Positions 1 through 15,710 of a DNA stretch of 64,000 nucleotides are shown here, in pieces. The stretch is from JAMQPK01 sp035937795 (GTDB lineage Bacteria > Acidobacteriota > Vicinamibacteria > Vicinamibacterales > JAMQPK01). The notes under the pieces were generated by a model, which saw only the letters and a list, made by a program, of their open reading frames with translations, searched no databases and was not told where the DNA came from. The translations under genes and the position numbers were made by a program. The stretch spans positions 41,247-105,246 of the forward strand of contig DASZHO010000035.1 in the NCBI GenBank assembly GCA_035937795.1, read 5' to 3'. How positions within the stretch are numbered: the stretch's first letter is position 1; each line of letters begins with the position of its first letter.

Positions 1-530
1 GTCGTTGCCGTATTTGTTGCCGCGGCGGCTCCATCAACGGTAAACGACAGGGTTGGGCACGTCCCGGCCAAACCGGCGATGGTGCCATTCAACGTGACCG
101 TGACGTCGCTCGTGGCCACCGAGACGGCTCGAGCCATCACGCGCCCGTCGCTGCCGGCGGTGCCAACCAGGCCCAGCGAGCCGCCATTCTTGACATCACT
201 GCACGCGCCCGGCGAAAACGTCGTCGACGAATTCGTCGCGGCGGCGGTGCCGTTGACCGTGAAGGTCAGACTCGGACACGTGCCCGCGAGACTCGCCACT
301 GTGCCGGTGAGCGTGACTTCCGTTGTCTGCGCGCCCGACACATACGTGGCGACCACCGGGCCGTCGCTCTGCTTCGCGCCTGCCACGTATCGCTTGTCGC
401 CATTTTTCAGACTGGTGCAGCTGTCTCCGCCGCCGTACGTCGTTGCCGCGTTCGTTGCCGCGGGGCTGCCATCGACAGTGAACGACAAGGCTGGGCACGT
501 CCCGGCGAGACTTGCCACCGTGCCGTTGAG
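1..530 (-). repeat. In-gene tandem repeat, period 219 bp
   Basis: Similar blocks begin at 1, 220 and 439 (each starting GTCGTTG or GTCGTCG on the + strand), a period of exactly 219 bp or 73 codons. The conserved core of each copy covers about 92 bp. The copies encode the repeated beta domain of the lipoprotein and have diverged at the DNA level. Confidence 0.75.
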
Positions 531-1040
531 CGTGGTCTGGGTTGTGGTAGGCGGCGTTCGCTGGATATTGTTGATGGTGGCGCTCGAGCCAGCCACCGTC
601 ACCGTCAACTGGATATGCTCCTGGTGCAGGACCGCAACGATCGGCAGCCGGGCATCGATATCCTGGCCGCTGAACTGGAGCTCGATATTTCCTTCGGGCA
701 CATCATCCAACTCGAACTGGCCGGACGATCCCACCGTCGTTGTGATCGAGGTGCCGACGACGCCAATGGTCATCCCGCTCGTGAGCGTGCGAAGGCCACG
801 CAACGCGCTGGTCGTGCCACTCGAGGTCGCATTGACGGATCCCACGATCGACACGCCAGATGAAACAGCCGGTGTTGCCGCTGACGGCGTACTTGGAACG
901 CTGGGTGCGGCACTGGCACTGGTGCTGTTGTCGAAACTGGGACCAACCGGGGATACGGGACTCGAATGACCACAGGCAGCGCCCGCGACCGACGCGATCA
1001 CAAACAAGAACACCATGAAGCGACATTTCAAACGGCTCAT
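1..1040 (-). CDS. Repeat-bearing lipoprotein with DUF5666-like repeats (partial, C-terminus outside the window)
   Basis: An open frame runs from an ATG at 1040 to the window edge without a stop. The N-terminus MSRLKCRFMVFLFVIASVAG is a lipoprotein signal peptide followed by a lipobox (VAGAAC, Cys at about residue 23), so the product is probably anchored in a membrane and faces the periplasm or outside. A GGAGG sits about 6 nt before the ATG. A Ser/Thr/Pro-rich linker and one beta-rich domain are followed by at least three copies of a unit of about 73 residues with cores like GTVASLAGTCPALSFTVDG. That pattern resembles DUF5666 domains. No function is known to me. The strand and frame are secure because signal peptide, ribosome site and repeats all agree. 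Confidence 0.8.
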   Translation of the reverse strand, partial: MSRLKCRFMVFLFVIASVAGAACGHSSPVSPVGPSFDNSTSASAAPSVPSTPSAATPAVSSGVSIVGSVNATSSGTTSALRGLRTLTSGMTIGVVGTSITTTVGSSGQFELDDVPEGNIELQFSGQDIDARLPIVAVLHQEHIQLTVTVAGSSATINNIQRTPPTTTQTTLNGTVASLAGTCPALSFTVDGSPAATNAATTYGGGDSCTSLKNGDKRYVAGAKQSDGPVVATYVSGAQTTEVTLTGTVASLAGTCPSLTFTVNGTAAATNSSTTFSPGACSDVKNGGSLGLVGTAGSDGRVMARAVSVATSDVTVTLNGTIAGLAGTCPTLSFTVDGAAAATNTAT

Positions 1041-1242
1041 CGACTGACCTCCGCCCGACCGAGGGGCAAGGGCTGTGCCGCCAAGTCAGCTAAGAGCCTG
1101 AATAAGCCCTTGGAGTCAGTTACGAGCTAATTTCGAATCTGTAGCCGCCATGGTAAGCAGAAATATGTGAGAGCACATACCGGATCCGTAACTGGTTGGG
1201 AAGCTCCTTGCTTTCCGAATTCCCGCGGGGGAGACTGACGCC
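1041..1242. other. Divergent intergenic region upstream of the biosynthetic cluster
   Basis: This spacer separates the divergent lipoprotein gene and the AMP-ligase gene and must hold promoters for both. A weak + strand candidate is TTGGAG, 17 nt, TCGAAT around 1110-1138. It is not good enough to call as a promoter. I see no clear operator or long inverted repeat. Confidence 0.4.
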
Positions 1243-3068
1243 GTGCTGACGGCGATGCTTCGCGAGGCCAGGAGTGCCAATCCCGCGAAGATCGCCATCG
1301 TCTGCGGCGACGAGCGGATCCGCTATGACGAAATGGCCAACCGCGTCCAGCGCTGCGCCGCCGGGCTGAGATCGCTTGGTATAGGGCAAGGCGACTCGGT
1401 CGCAGCCGTGCTGCACAACTGTCCGGAATTCGTGATCGCGTTCCTCGCCTCCGCTGCGCTACGCGCGGTGTTCCTGCCGCTCAATCCGCAATACACCAGG
1501 GGCGAGCTCCACCGGTTCATCTCCGACTCGCAGGCCAGGATCATCATTTCAGGCGGCGCAAGCCTGGCAGTTTGTCAGACCCTGAACATGGAACCACCCG
1601 TCCCAATCGTTGCGGTGGGCGGTGTCTTGCCGGGAACAATCGCTTTCGGCGAGCTGTCCGGATCAGGTGAGCTGTCCGGATCGGGGGATGATGCGATTGG
1701 CGCGGAGAGCTATGCCGGGCGGGCGCTCTATCTCTACACCTCGGGATCGACGGACACCTACAAGCGCGTCTGCTGCACGCAGGAAAACCTCTATTTCGAG
1801 GCTCGGAATTTCATCGAGACGATGCAGCTCACGGCGGACGACACGATCCTCTGCACCATTCCGTTGTTTCATTCTTACGGGATCGGCAATTGCCTGCTGG
1901 ATGCGCTCTATCTGGGCGCCACGCTCGTGATCCTGGAGGACGCTCCGTTCGTCAACCAATGCGGCCGCGTGGCTGAACTGATCCGGCAGGAAGCGATCCG
2001 CTTCTATCCGGGTGTACCGCATCAATTCTCGGTCCTGGCGGGATTGCCCGAGAGCTTCCCGATCGATTTCAGCGGCGTTCGGCTCTGCGTATCGTCGGGC
2101 GATTTGCTGCCCAGGCGGACTTACGAGCGGTTCCTGGCGCGTTTCGGTCAACCGATCCGTTCGCTCTATGGATCCACTGAAGCCGGATCGATCGCGATCG
2201 ACATCAGCCCCAAGGAGCGGATCGAATTCGGTTCGCTGGGAATCCCGCTGCGCAACGTGGAGATCGAGATTCGCGATCCGGACGGCGGGGCGCTCGCCGC
2301 GGGGCAGGATGGCGAGATCTGGGTCAGGAGCCCGACGCTTCCGCCGAACGGGTATGACAATCGCCCCGCGCTGACGGCCGAGATGTTTGCCTCGGGCTTC
2401 TACCGTACGGGCGATGCCGGAAGGCTCGATCGCGACGGACGCTTGACGATGGTCGGCCGCAAGCAAAGTTTCGTCGACATTGCCGGGTACAAGGTCGATA
2501 TCAGCGAAGTCGAAGAAGCGCTGCACGAATGCCCCGGCGTCCGGGAAGCGGCAGCGCTCGGCGTCACCATCCCGAACATGGGTACGCTCATCAAGGCCGT
2601 GGTCGTCGCGAAAGCGGGCTGGCGGGAAGAGGACATCCGAGCGTTCTGCCGCGAGCGGCTCGCGTTCGTCAAGGTGCCGCGGCTCATCGAACTGCGCGAC
2701 ACGCTGCCGCGGAGCTCCACGGGAAAAGTGCTCAAGAACGAGTTGAGCGACGTGGCCCCCTATCTCGACCGGATTCGCAACGGCAACCCTCTGGAGCTTG
2801 TCAAGCAGCTGACCGGTGCTCTTCCCGAGCGGCGCCGCCGCCTGATCCGCAGCCTCGTTCAGGCGCAAGCCGCGGCGGTGCTGGGTCGCCCGCACGATGA
2901 ATTGCCCGGCGATCGAGGCTTCACCGAACTTGGCATGGATTCATTCGCTTCGATCGAGCTTCGTGCGAGGCTCGAGTATCTGCTCGAGCGCGAGCTTCCG
3001 GAAACTCTGACGTTCGATCACCCGACGGTCGCCGCTATGGTCGAATATCTTCAAAGGAACATCACCTG

Positions 3069-3069
<1 letters not shown>
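1243..3069 (+). CDS. AMP-dependent acyl ligase fused to an acyl carrier protein (PKS loading protein)
   Basis: The 608-residue protein has an ANL adenylating domain (about 1-520) and a C-terminal carrier domain (about 535-605). Visible ANL motifs are the P-loop at 165-176 (YTSGSTDTYKRV), LYGSTEAGS, the hinge YRTGDAGRLDRDG and the C-terminal lysine K495 in PRSSTGKVLKNEL. The carrier has LGMDSFAS with Ser567 as the phosphopantetheine site. It should activate a carboxylic acid as the acyl-AMP and load its own carrier for transfer to the next-door PKS. The substrate cannot be read from sequence. The P-loop is odd: the usual G-x-PKG is D-T-YKR. The GTG start at 1243 follows a GGGGGAG. The stop overlaps the PKS start by one base (TGATG), so the two are co-translated. 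Confidence 0.9.
1651..1686 (+). repeat. Imperfect 18-bp tandem duplication inside the AMP-ligase gene
   Basis: Two 18-bp copies, GAGCTGTCCGGATCAGGT and GAGCTGTCCGGATCGGGG, lie head to tail and encode GELSGS twice, in a surface-loop-like stretch just before the P-loop. The frame is kept, so it looks like a recent slippage or duplication in a permissive loop. Confidence 0.85.
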
Positions 3070-10766
<7,697 letters not shown>

Positions 10767-10776
10767 ATTCAGCTTC

Positions 10777-11523
10777 ATGAAAGTATTCCGGCCGTCTCGA
10801 CCGATTGCAGCAGCCGCTCCCGAGATTCGACAGCGCATCTTTTGCTTTCCGTATGCCGGCGCCGGCGTGGCAGTATTCCGGTCGTGGGCGGATCTTCTGC
10901 CGCCCGGTGTGGAGCTCTGCGTCCCGATCCTGCCCGGGCGTGACGCCCGGGTCGACGAGGCGCCAATCCCGGAGATGGCGCCGCTCGTCGACTCGCTCAT
11001 CGGCCAGATGGCTCCGCGACTCACGCTGCCCTATGCGATGTTCGGGCACAGCATGGGGGCTTTCATTGCCTTCGATCTGGCGCACGAGATATCGCGGCGT
11101 GGCTGGCGAGAACCATCTCACCTGTTCATCTCGGCACAACGTGCGCCGAGTCTCCCCTATTCGGGGACGCCGATCTTCGATCTGCCGGACGATCGATTTC
11201 TCGCAGGCCTGATCGCTCGGTACAACAACATCCCCAAAGCTGTTCTGGCGCAAAAGGACTTCCTGAGCGTTCTCCTGCGGATCCTCAGGGCCGACTTCAC
11301 GCTCGTCGAGGATTACAAGTACCGGGCTCCCGCCAAGCTGGCTTGTCCGATCACCGTATTCGGCGGATTGGACGATGGAGTCATCACTACCGATCAGCTC
11401 GAGGCGTGGTCTTTGGAAACGTCAGATCGCTGCACGCTCCATCTCGTGCCCGGCGGACATTTCTTCATCGACAGCGCCAGGGCCGAGTTGCTCGCCTTGA
11501 TCCGCCGGGAGCTGGGAGCCTGA
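10777..11523 (+). CDS. Type II (editing) thioesterase
   Basis: A 248-residue alpha/beta hydrolase of the TEII family, the usual length. It has FCFPYAGAG near the N-terminus, nucleophile Ser92 in FGHSMGAF and catalytic His228 in PGGHFF. Such enzymes clear stalled or wrongly primed acyl groups from carrier proteins; release of the product may instead be left to the fused AOS domain. I chose the ATG at 10777, 10 nt after the PKS stop, because it puts the conserved start of the fold at the right place. A GTG at 10720 inside the PKS gene would add 19 residues. The gene ends 3 nt from the oppositely directed small exported-protein gene. Confidence 0.88.
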   Translation: MKVFRPSRPIAAAAPEIRQRIFCFPYAGAGVAVFRSWADLLPPGVELCVPILPGRDARVDEAPIPEMAPLVDSLIGQMAPRLTLPYAMFGHSMGAFIAFDLAHEISRRGWREPSHLFISAQRAPSLPYSGTPIFDLPDDRFLAGLIARYNNIPKAVLAQKDFLSVLLRILRADFTLVEDYKYRAPAKLACPITVFGGLDDGVITTDQLEAWSLETSDRCTLHLVPGGHFFIDSARAELLALIRRELGA

Positions 11524-11526
11524 GGA

Positions 11527-12141
11527 TCAAGGCATGAATTCCTCGAGCAGGTTCAGGCCGATCACAAAGCCCATGTCCTGGTGGCCGAGCCGGACGCCGT
11601 CGGTCAACGGCCGGTAGCGGCTCGGATACCAGAACATCGACAGCATTCCACCGGCGTACGCTCCGGCGATCGTCGGGAGATCCAATCGAGTTCGCCCGGC
11701 AGTGTTCTTCGTGACGAAACTCCATTTGATGGCGTGCGCCGACCGGCGGGCAAATCCCTTGCAGCCGCAACGCAGGTAGCGAGGGTCATAGCCAAGCGCC
11801 GCGGCGCCACCATGATGCACGCTTTCTTCAATGCCGGACAGAGCCAGCCAGGACGCGGAACGCCGGCCATAGGCGCCCGCCCCTCGTCCCCACTCGCGCG
11901 GATCCCGGGCGAATTGCGAGTCGGCGGCGGCAGCCAGCGCGATGACGTAGAAGTTCGGGGACAGCCAGGTGTCGTCCCGATATTGGCGCCATCGCTCGGA
12001 ACCGCTGAGCGGCGCATACGAAGCGGGAGGGGCGGTTGGAGCGACGGTCTGAGCGGAAGCCGGCAGACAGCCTGCGCACGTCAGCAGCACGATGGCTGAC
12101 ACGAACTGCTTCGCTGCTTTCAGCGCCTCCGGTATGGTCAC
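11527..12141 (-). CDS. Small exported protein of unknown function, last gene of the tailoring operon
   Basis: A 204-residue protein with a signal peptide (hydrophobic stretch FVSAIVLLTCAG followed by ASAQ). The mature part carries SERWRQYRDDTWLSPNFYVI, several small-residue helices and a C-terminal GFVIGLNLLEEF. I recognise no family. The GTG start at 12141 overlaps the stop of the SDR gene in GTGA, which argues for translational coupling and for membership of the biosynthetic operon; an upstream start at 12222 would run 85 nt into the SDR gene and spoil the signal peptide. A cysteine in the signal region (CAGC) could make it a lipoprotein. It is convergent with the thioesterase gene with only 3 nt between the stops. 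Confidence 0.7.
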   Translation of the reverse strand: MTIPEALKAAKQFVSAIVLLTCAGCLPASAQTVAPTAPPASYAPLSGSERWRQYRDDTWLSPNFYVIALAAAADSQFARDPREWGRGAGAYGRRSASWLALSGIEESVHHGGAAALGYDPRYLRCGCKGFARRSAHAIKWSFVTKNTAGRTRLDLPTIAGAYAGGMLSMFWYPSRYRPLTDGVRLGHQDMGFVIGLNLLEEFMP

Positions 12142-12986
12142 GATGGCCGGTCCTGCTTGTTCAGCTCGCCGAGGATCACCCGGTCTCTCCATCGATCCGG
12201 CAGAAGATTCAGCAGCAGCCATAGCCGGGCATCCCGCCCGACAAGATAGCGCGTCCTGGGTCTCGGCGCCGTCATTGCATGTTGCACGGCCTTGACGACT
12301 TCGCCCGCGGTAACCAGGCTGCGGGGCTTTTCTGCTTCCTTCCGAACCGATGCCATCAATCCAGCGTACAGGGCGTACTTGTCGGGTGCGGCACGACGGC
12401 CGAGATCATCCAGCGCCGCCAGCGTCTTCTGCCAGACTGGCGTCGCGACCGCTCCCGGCTCGATGAGCGAGACGGAGATCCCCCAGGGGACAAGCTCCAT
12501 CCGCAACGCGTCGGTTATCGCCTCGATCGCAAACTTCGACGCGTCGTACGCAGCTGAGCCCGGCAGCGCGCTTCGGCCCGCGATGGAGCCGATGTTCACG
12601 ATGCGGCCGTGTCCGCGCCGGAGCAGCGGGAGAAACGCCTGAGTGACCGCAACGAGACCGATCACGTTCACTTCAAACTGGCGGCGCCATTCTTCAATCG
12701 GCACCAGTTCGAGCGGGCCAACCACCGCGATTCCGGCGTTGTTCACCAGGCCGGCCAGCCCTTCCCCGCCGGCGGCGGCCTTTGCGCCCTCGATCGATTC
12801 CGGGCGTGTCACGTCCAGCAGAACCGGGGTGATGTTCGGAAGCGAATGAGCCTGGAACGCTTCGCGATCGGCAGGCTGTCGCACACCCGCAAGCACATCG
12901 TACCCGAGCCGGGCGAATTGGATCGCGCAGGCATGGCCGATGCCCGTCGATGCGCCGGTGATGAGGATTTTTCCGGTCAGCGTCAG
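12138..12986 (-). CDS. Short-chain dehydrogenase/reductase, apparent CTG start
   Basis: A classical SDR of 282 residues if it begins at the CTG at 12986. The Rossmann motif TGASTGIG is at 10-17, NNAG at 82-85, and the catalytic Ser134, Tyr147, Lys151 (YDASK) are all present. It should oxidise or reduce a hydroxyl/ketone with NAD(P). No ATG, GTG or TTG lies in frame upstream of the Rossmann motif, and the first GTG (12896) would delete the cofactor-binding strand. The CTG overlaps the lyase stop as CTGA and has GAGG 5 nt before it. This gene follows the MIO lyase and is coupled to the exported-protein gene, so it is likely a tailoring step, for example reduction of the aminoketone made by the AOS. 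Confidence 0.85.
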   Translation of the reverse strand: MTLTGKILITGASTGIGHACAIQFARLGYDVLAGVRQPADREAFQAHSLPNITPVLLDVTRPESIEGAKAAAGGEGLAGLVNNAGIAVVGPLELVPIEEWRRQFEVNVIGLVAVTQAFLPLLRRGHGRIVNIGSIAGRSALPGSAAYDASKFAIEAITDALRMELVPWGISVSLIEPGAVATPVWQKTLAALDDLGRRAAPDKYALYAGLMASVRKEAEKPRSLVTAGEVVKAVQHAMTAPRPRTRYLVGRDARLWLLLNLLPDRWRDRVILGELNKQDRPS

Positions 12987-14761
12987 GACGCCTCGGCGGC
13001 CGCCGCACGGGCCGTGTCGACCAGGGCTCCGCTGCGAACCAGGAGGAGCGCCTTGCGAATGTCAGGATAGAGCACGCGATCCTGCTTCAGCGCGGCGATC
13101 CCGGCAGCCCTCAACGCGCCGTGCGCGGCACGCGTGCCTTTCCCCAGCCGCAATCCGGCATTGCCGCGGTTGGCCAGCTGGAGATCGATCGCCTGAGCCG
13201 CACACAGCAACTCCAGGGCCAGGATGTGCTCCACGTTCTTCACGACGTCCCGCGCGTGGCGCGCAGCGTTCAGACTCATGCTCACGTGGTCTTCCTGGTT
13301 GCCGGAGCTGGGAATCGAGTCGACGCTGTCCGGATGCGCCAGGGTCTTGCAATCGGAGACCAGGGCCGCCGCAGTGGCCTGGAGCATCATCAGGCCGCTG
13401 TTCAACCCTTCGGTCTTCTTTGGCTCGTCGATGAGAAAAGCGGGCAGCCCGCGCTGCGGCTCGGTCAGTGTGAACATCCGCCGATCGGACATGCTGCCCA
13501 GGTCTGTCAGCGCGATGCCGAGAAAGTCCATGGCCATGGCAACCGGCTCGCCATGGAAGTTGCCGCCCGACATCGTCTTGTACTCCCTCTCCAGCTCCAG
13601 AAAGATGAGCGGATTGTCGGTGGCGGCATTGATCTCCATCTCGACCCATCGCTGCGCCAGCTCCAGCGTGTCGGCCACCGTGCCGAACACCTGGGGCGCG
13701 CAGCGGACGGAATACGGATCCTGCGGCGGAACGCGTTCGGGATTGGTGCGCAGATCGCCAGGATCGAGGAGCTCGCTCCCTTCCACGTAGCCAAGCACGC
13801 GTGCGCCCACACGCTCGGCGTTGAGATGCCCGCGCGCCCGATGCAGATGCGCGTAGAACGGATCCCGAAACCCGCGTATGCCTTCCAGGGTCATCGCCAA
13901 CGCCAGCTCGGCATGATCGAGCAGGTTCCGGGCGTCCCGAACCACCAGCGCGCCGATGCCGGCCGAAAAAGTCGAGCCGTTGGTCAGCGCCAACGCTTCC
14001 TTCGCCAGCAGTTCGATCTTGCCGCCGGCGGGGACCATGGCGTCGGCTCCGGCGACGCGCCGCCACACCATCTGCGCGCCGGTGGCGTAGTGCTCCGTGA
14101 GGTGATGATAAGCGCCTGGTTCCAGCGCGCCGCCGCCGAAAGGAACGAACGCTTCACCATCTGTACTGTCGAGGCGCAGATCCGCCTCGCCCGCGGGCGC
14201 GACGGGAGCCTGGCTCAACACCAGCAGCAAATGCGCCAGAGGCGCCAGGTCGCCGCTCGCACCGAGCGACCCCTGTTCCGGAACGGCCGGATACACATGC
14301 CCGTTCAACATCCTGATCAGCGTTTCGATGACGAGCGGCCGGACTCCCGAATACCCCTGGGCCAGCGACTGCGCCCGGATGAGCAGCGCGGCTCGCACCG
14401 CCGCTTCTTCGAAATAGGGCCCGGCTCCCACGGAATGGCTGGCGATCAGATTGCGACCGAGCACGTGCGTCAGATATACGCTGTCGAGCGCGCTGCGTCC
14501 CGCCTGCGCCCCGAACCCGGTATTGATGCCGTAGTAAGCCGCAGGTTTTTGCCCGGTCTGCCGGGACCGGGCGATTTCCTCGACCGCGCCGGCCACCCAG
14601 GTGGCGGTTGCCTGCACACGGGCGGCGACCGTGTCGGGGAGGGGCGAGACATGCGCCCTGTCGCGAGCCACCCGCACGACGTCCTCGATTGACAATCTGC
14701 TTCCGCCAACCTGCACACCACCGTCTGCGTGGCCGGTGGCACCGGTGGACGAGGCGCGCAT
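12983..14761 (-). CDS. MIO-type aromatic/histidine ammonia-lyase or aminomutase
   Basis: A 592-residue member of the HAL/PAL superfamily. The Ala168-Ser169-Gly170 triad (GSLGASGDLAPLAH) would cyclise to the electrophilic MIO group. YGINTGFG, RNLIASHS, QDPYSVRCAPQVFG and NQEDHVSM match histidine ammonia-lyase better than plant-type PAL; the Glu in NQEDHVSM is typical of HAL. It is some 80 residues longer than ordinary HutH, with a 24-residue N-terminal extension and an insertion after the MIO helix. No hut genes are near. Expected chemistry is loss of ammonia from, or 2,3-shift of the amino group on, an amino acid. A supply role (for example an arylacrylate for the AMP-ligase) or a tailoring role are both possible. 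Four nucleotides separate its ATG from the upstream stop. Confidence 0.88.
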   Translation of the reverse strand: MRASSTGATGHADGGVQVGGSRLSIEDVVRVARDRAHVSPLPDTVAARVQATATWVAGAVEEIARSRQTGQKPAAYYGINTGFGAQAGRSALDSVYLTHVLGRNLIASHSVGAGPYFEEAAVRAALLIRAQSLAQGYSGVRPLVIETLIRMLNGHVYPAVPEQGSLGASGDLAPLAHLLLVLSQAPVAPAGEADLRLDSTDGEAFVPFGGGALEPGAYHHLTEHYATGAQMVWRRVAGADAMVPAGGKIELLAKEALALTNGSTFSAGIGALVVRDARNLLDHAELALAMTLEGIRGFRDPFYAHLHRARGHLNAERVGARVLGYVEGSELLDPGDLRTNPERVPPQDPYSVRCAPQVFGTVADTLELAQRWVEMEINAATDNPLIFLELEREYKTMSGGNFHGEPVAMAMDFLGIALTDLGSMSDRRMFTLTEPQRGLPAFLIDEPKKTEGLNSGLMMLQATAAALVSDCKTLAHPDSVDSIPSSGNQEDHVSMSLNAARHARDVVKNVEHILALELLCAAQAIDLQLANRGNAGLRLGKGTRAAHGALRAAGIAALKQDRVLYPDIRKALLLVRSGALVDTARAAAAEAS

Positions 14762-14765
14762 CGCC

Positions 14766-15710
14766 TTACCGCCCGGCTTCCGCGGCGACGGGATTGGTCA
14801 GCGTTCCGATGCCGTCGATCTGAATGCTGATGCGATCGCCCGGCTGAAGAAAAACCGGAGGTCTCTGGTTGCAGCCGATACCCGCCGGAGTCCCGGTGAG
14901 GATGAGATCCCCTGGCTCGAGCGTCGCCAGCGATGAAATGTAGCTGACGAGGAACGGCACGGAAAACACCATGTCTGATGTCGCGCCGTCCTGCACCGTT
15001 TTCCCATTGAGAACGGTCTTGATCCGCAGCGCACCAGGGTTCGGAATCTCGTCTCGTGTCACGAGCACGGGGCCAAGGGGACAAAACGTGTCGAGCATCT
15101 TGCCGCTCGTCCACTGCGAAGTGCGGAACTCGATATCGTTGGCGCTCACGTCGTTGGCACAGGTGTAGCCCGCCACATGGGAGAGAGCATCCTTTTCCGG
15201 AATGTACTTGCCGCGGCGTCCAATCACCACGGCCAACTCGCCCTCGTAGTCGACCTGCCGGCTGATCCGCGGAAGCACGATCGGCTGACCGTGCCCGATG
15301 AGCGATGTGGCCGCTTTGGTAAAGAGGATCGGGTATTCCGACGCGGGCTCGCCGATTTCGGCCAGATGGGAGCGATAGTTCAGGCCAAGGCAAACCACCT
15401 TGCCGGGCCGCAGCACGGGTGCAAGCAGCTCGACGTCGGCGAGCGGATCGCACAGATCGGGCGCGTGACCCGCCGCACGCTGCTGCTCCACGAAAGCCAG
15501 GGCGCGGCGTGCCGCCGCCAGCGACGCCTCCCCACCTTGCAGAAACTCAACCAGATCGGGCGGAATGCGAAGGGCGGCGACGGCCAACTCGTCGAGGTCG
15601 CCGCGATGCTTCAGCGCCGCCCGATGGGCGCGATGCAGATCCGCCACTTCGTCGGCGAGCAACGCGCCGAGTGCCACCCCTCCCTTCCGGGAATACGTGA
15701 CCAATCTCAT
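14766..15710 (-). CDS. Fumarylacetoacetate hydrolase-family enzyme
   Basis: A 314-residue protein with an N-terminal cap of about 95 residues and a C-terminal FAH domain. GLNYRSH (110-115) and the metal ligands Glu156 and Glu158 (DYEGELAVVIG) with Asp187 (CANDVSAND) are present. Family members hydrolyse acylpyruvates, decarboxylate or isomerise 2-oxo acids with Mg or Mn. Beside a PLP enzyme expected to make an oxidised 2-oxo acid, it could process that 2-oxo acid; this is inference. The ATG at 15710 overlaps the dioxygenase stop as ATGA. A longer reading frame upstream is antisense-like in composition and was not used. Confidence 0.87.
   Translation of the reverse strand: MRLVTYSRKGGVALGALLADEVADLHRAHRAALKHRGDLDELAVAALRIPPDLVEFLQGGEASLAAARRALAFVEQQRAAGHAPDLCDPLADVELLAPVLRPGKVVCLGLNYRSHLAEIGEPASEYPILFTKAATSLIGHGQPIVLPRISRQVDYEGELAVVIGRRGKYIPEKDALSHVAGYTCANDVSANDIEFRTSQWTSGKMLDTFCPLGPVLVTRDEIPNPGALRIKTVLNGKTVQDGATSDMVFSVPFLVSYISSLATLEPGDLILTGTPAGIGCNQRPPVFLQPGDRISIQIDGIGTLTNPVAAEAGR

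Noticed and set aside
1663..2895. 410-codon - strand frame over the AMP-ligase gene
   Set aside because: It is antisense to a gene with clear ANL motifs; composition is Arg/Asp/Pro-rich as expected for a shadow in GC-rich DNA.
12694..13008. Start of the SDR gene in another frame at 13008
   Set aside because: That frame does not join the SDR frame without a shift; the CTG start in the CTGA overlap explains the gene without invoking one.
13121..14692. 523-codon + strand frame over the MIO lyase
   Set aside because: Shadow of a gene with an intact ASG triad and coupled start and stop; the translation has no recognisable motif.
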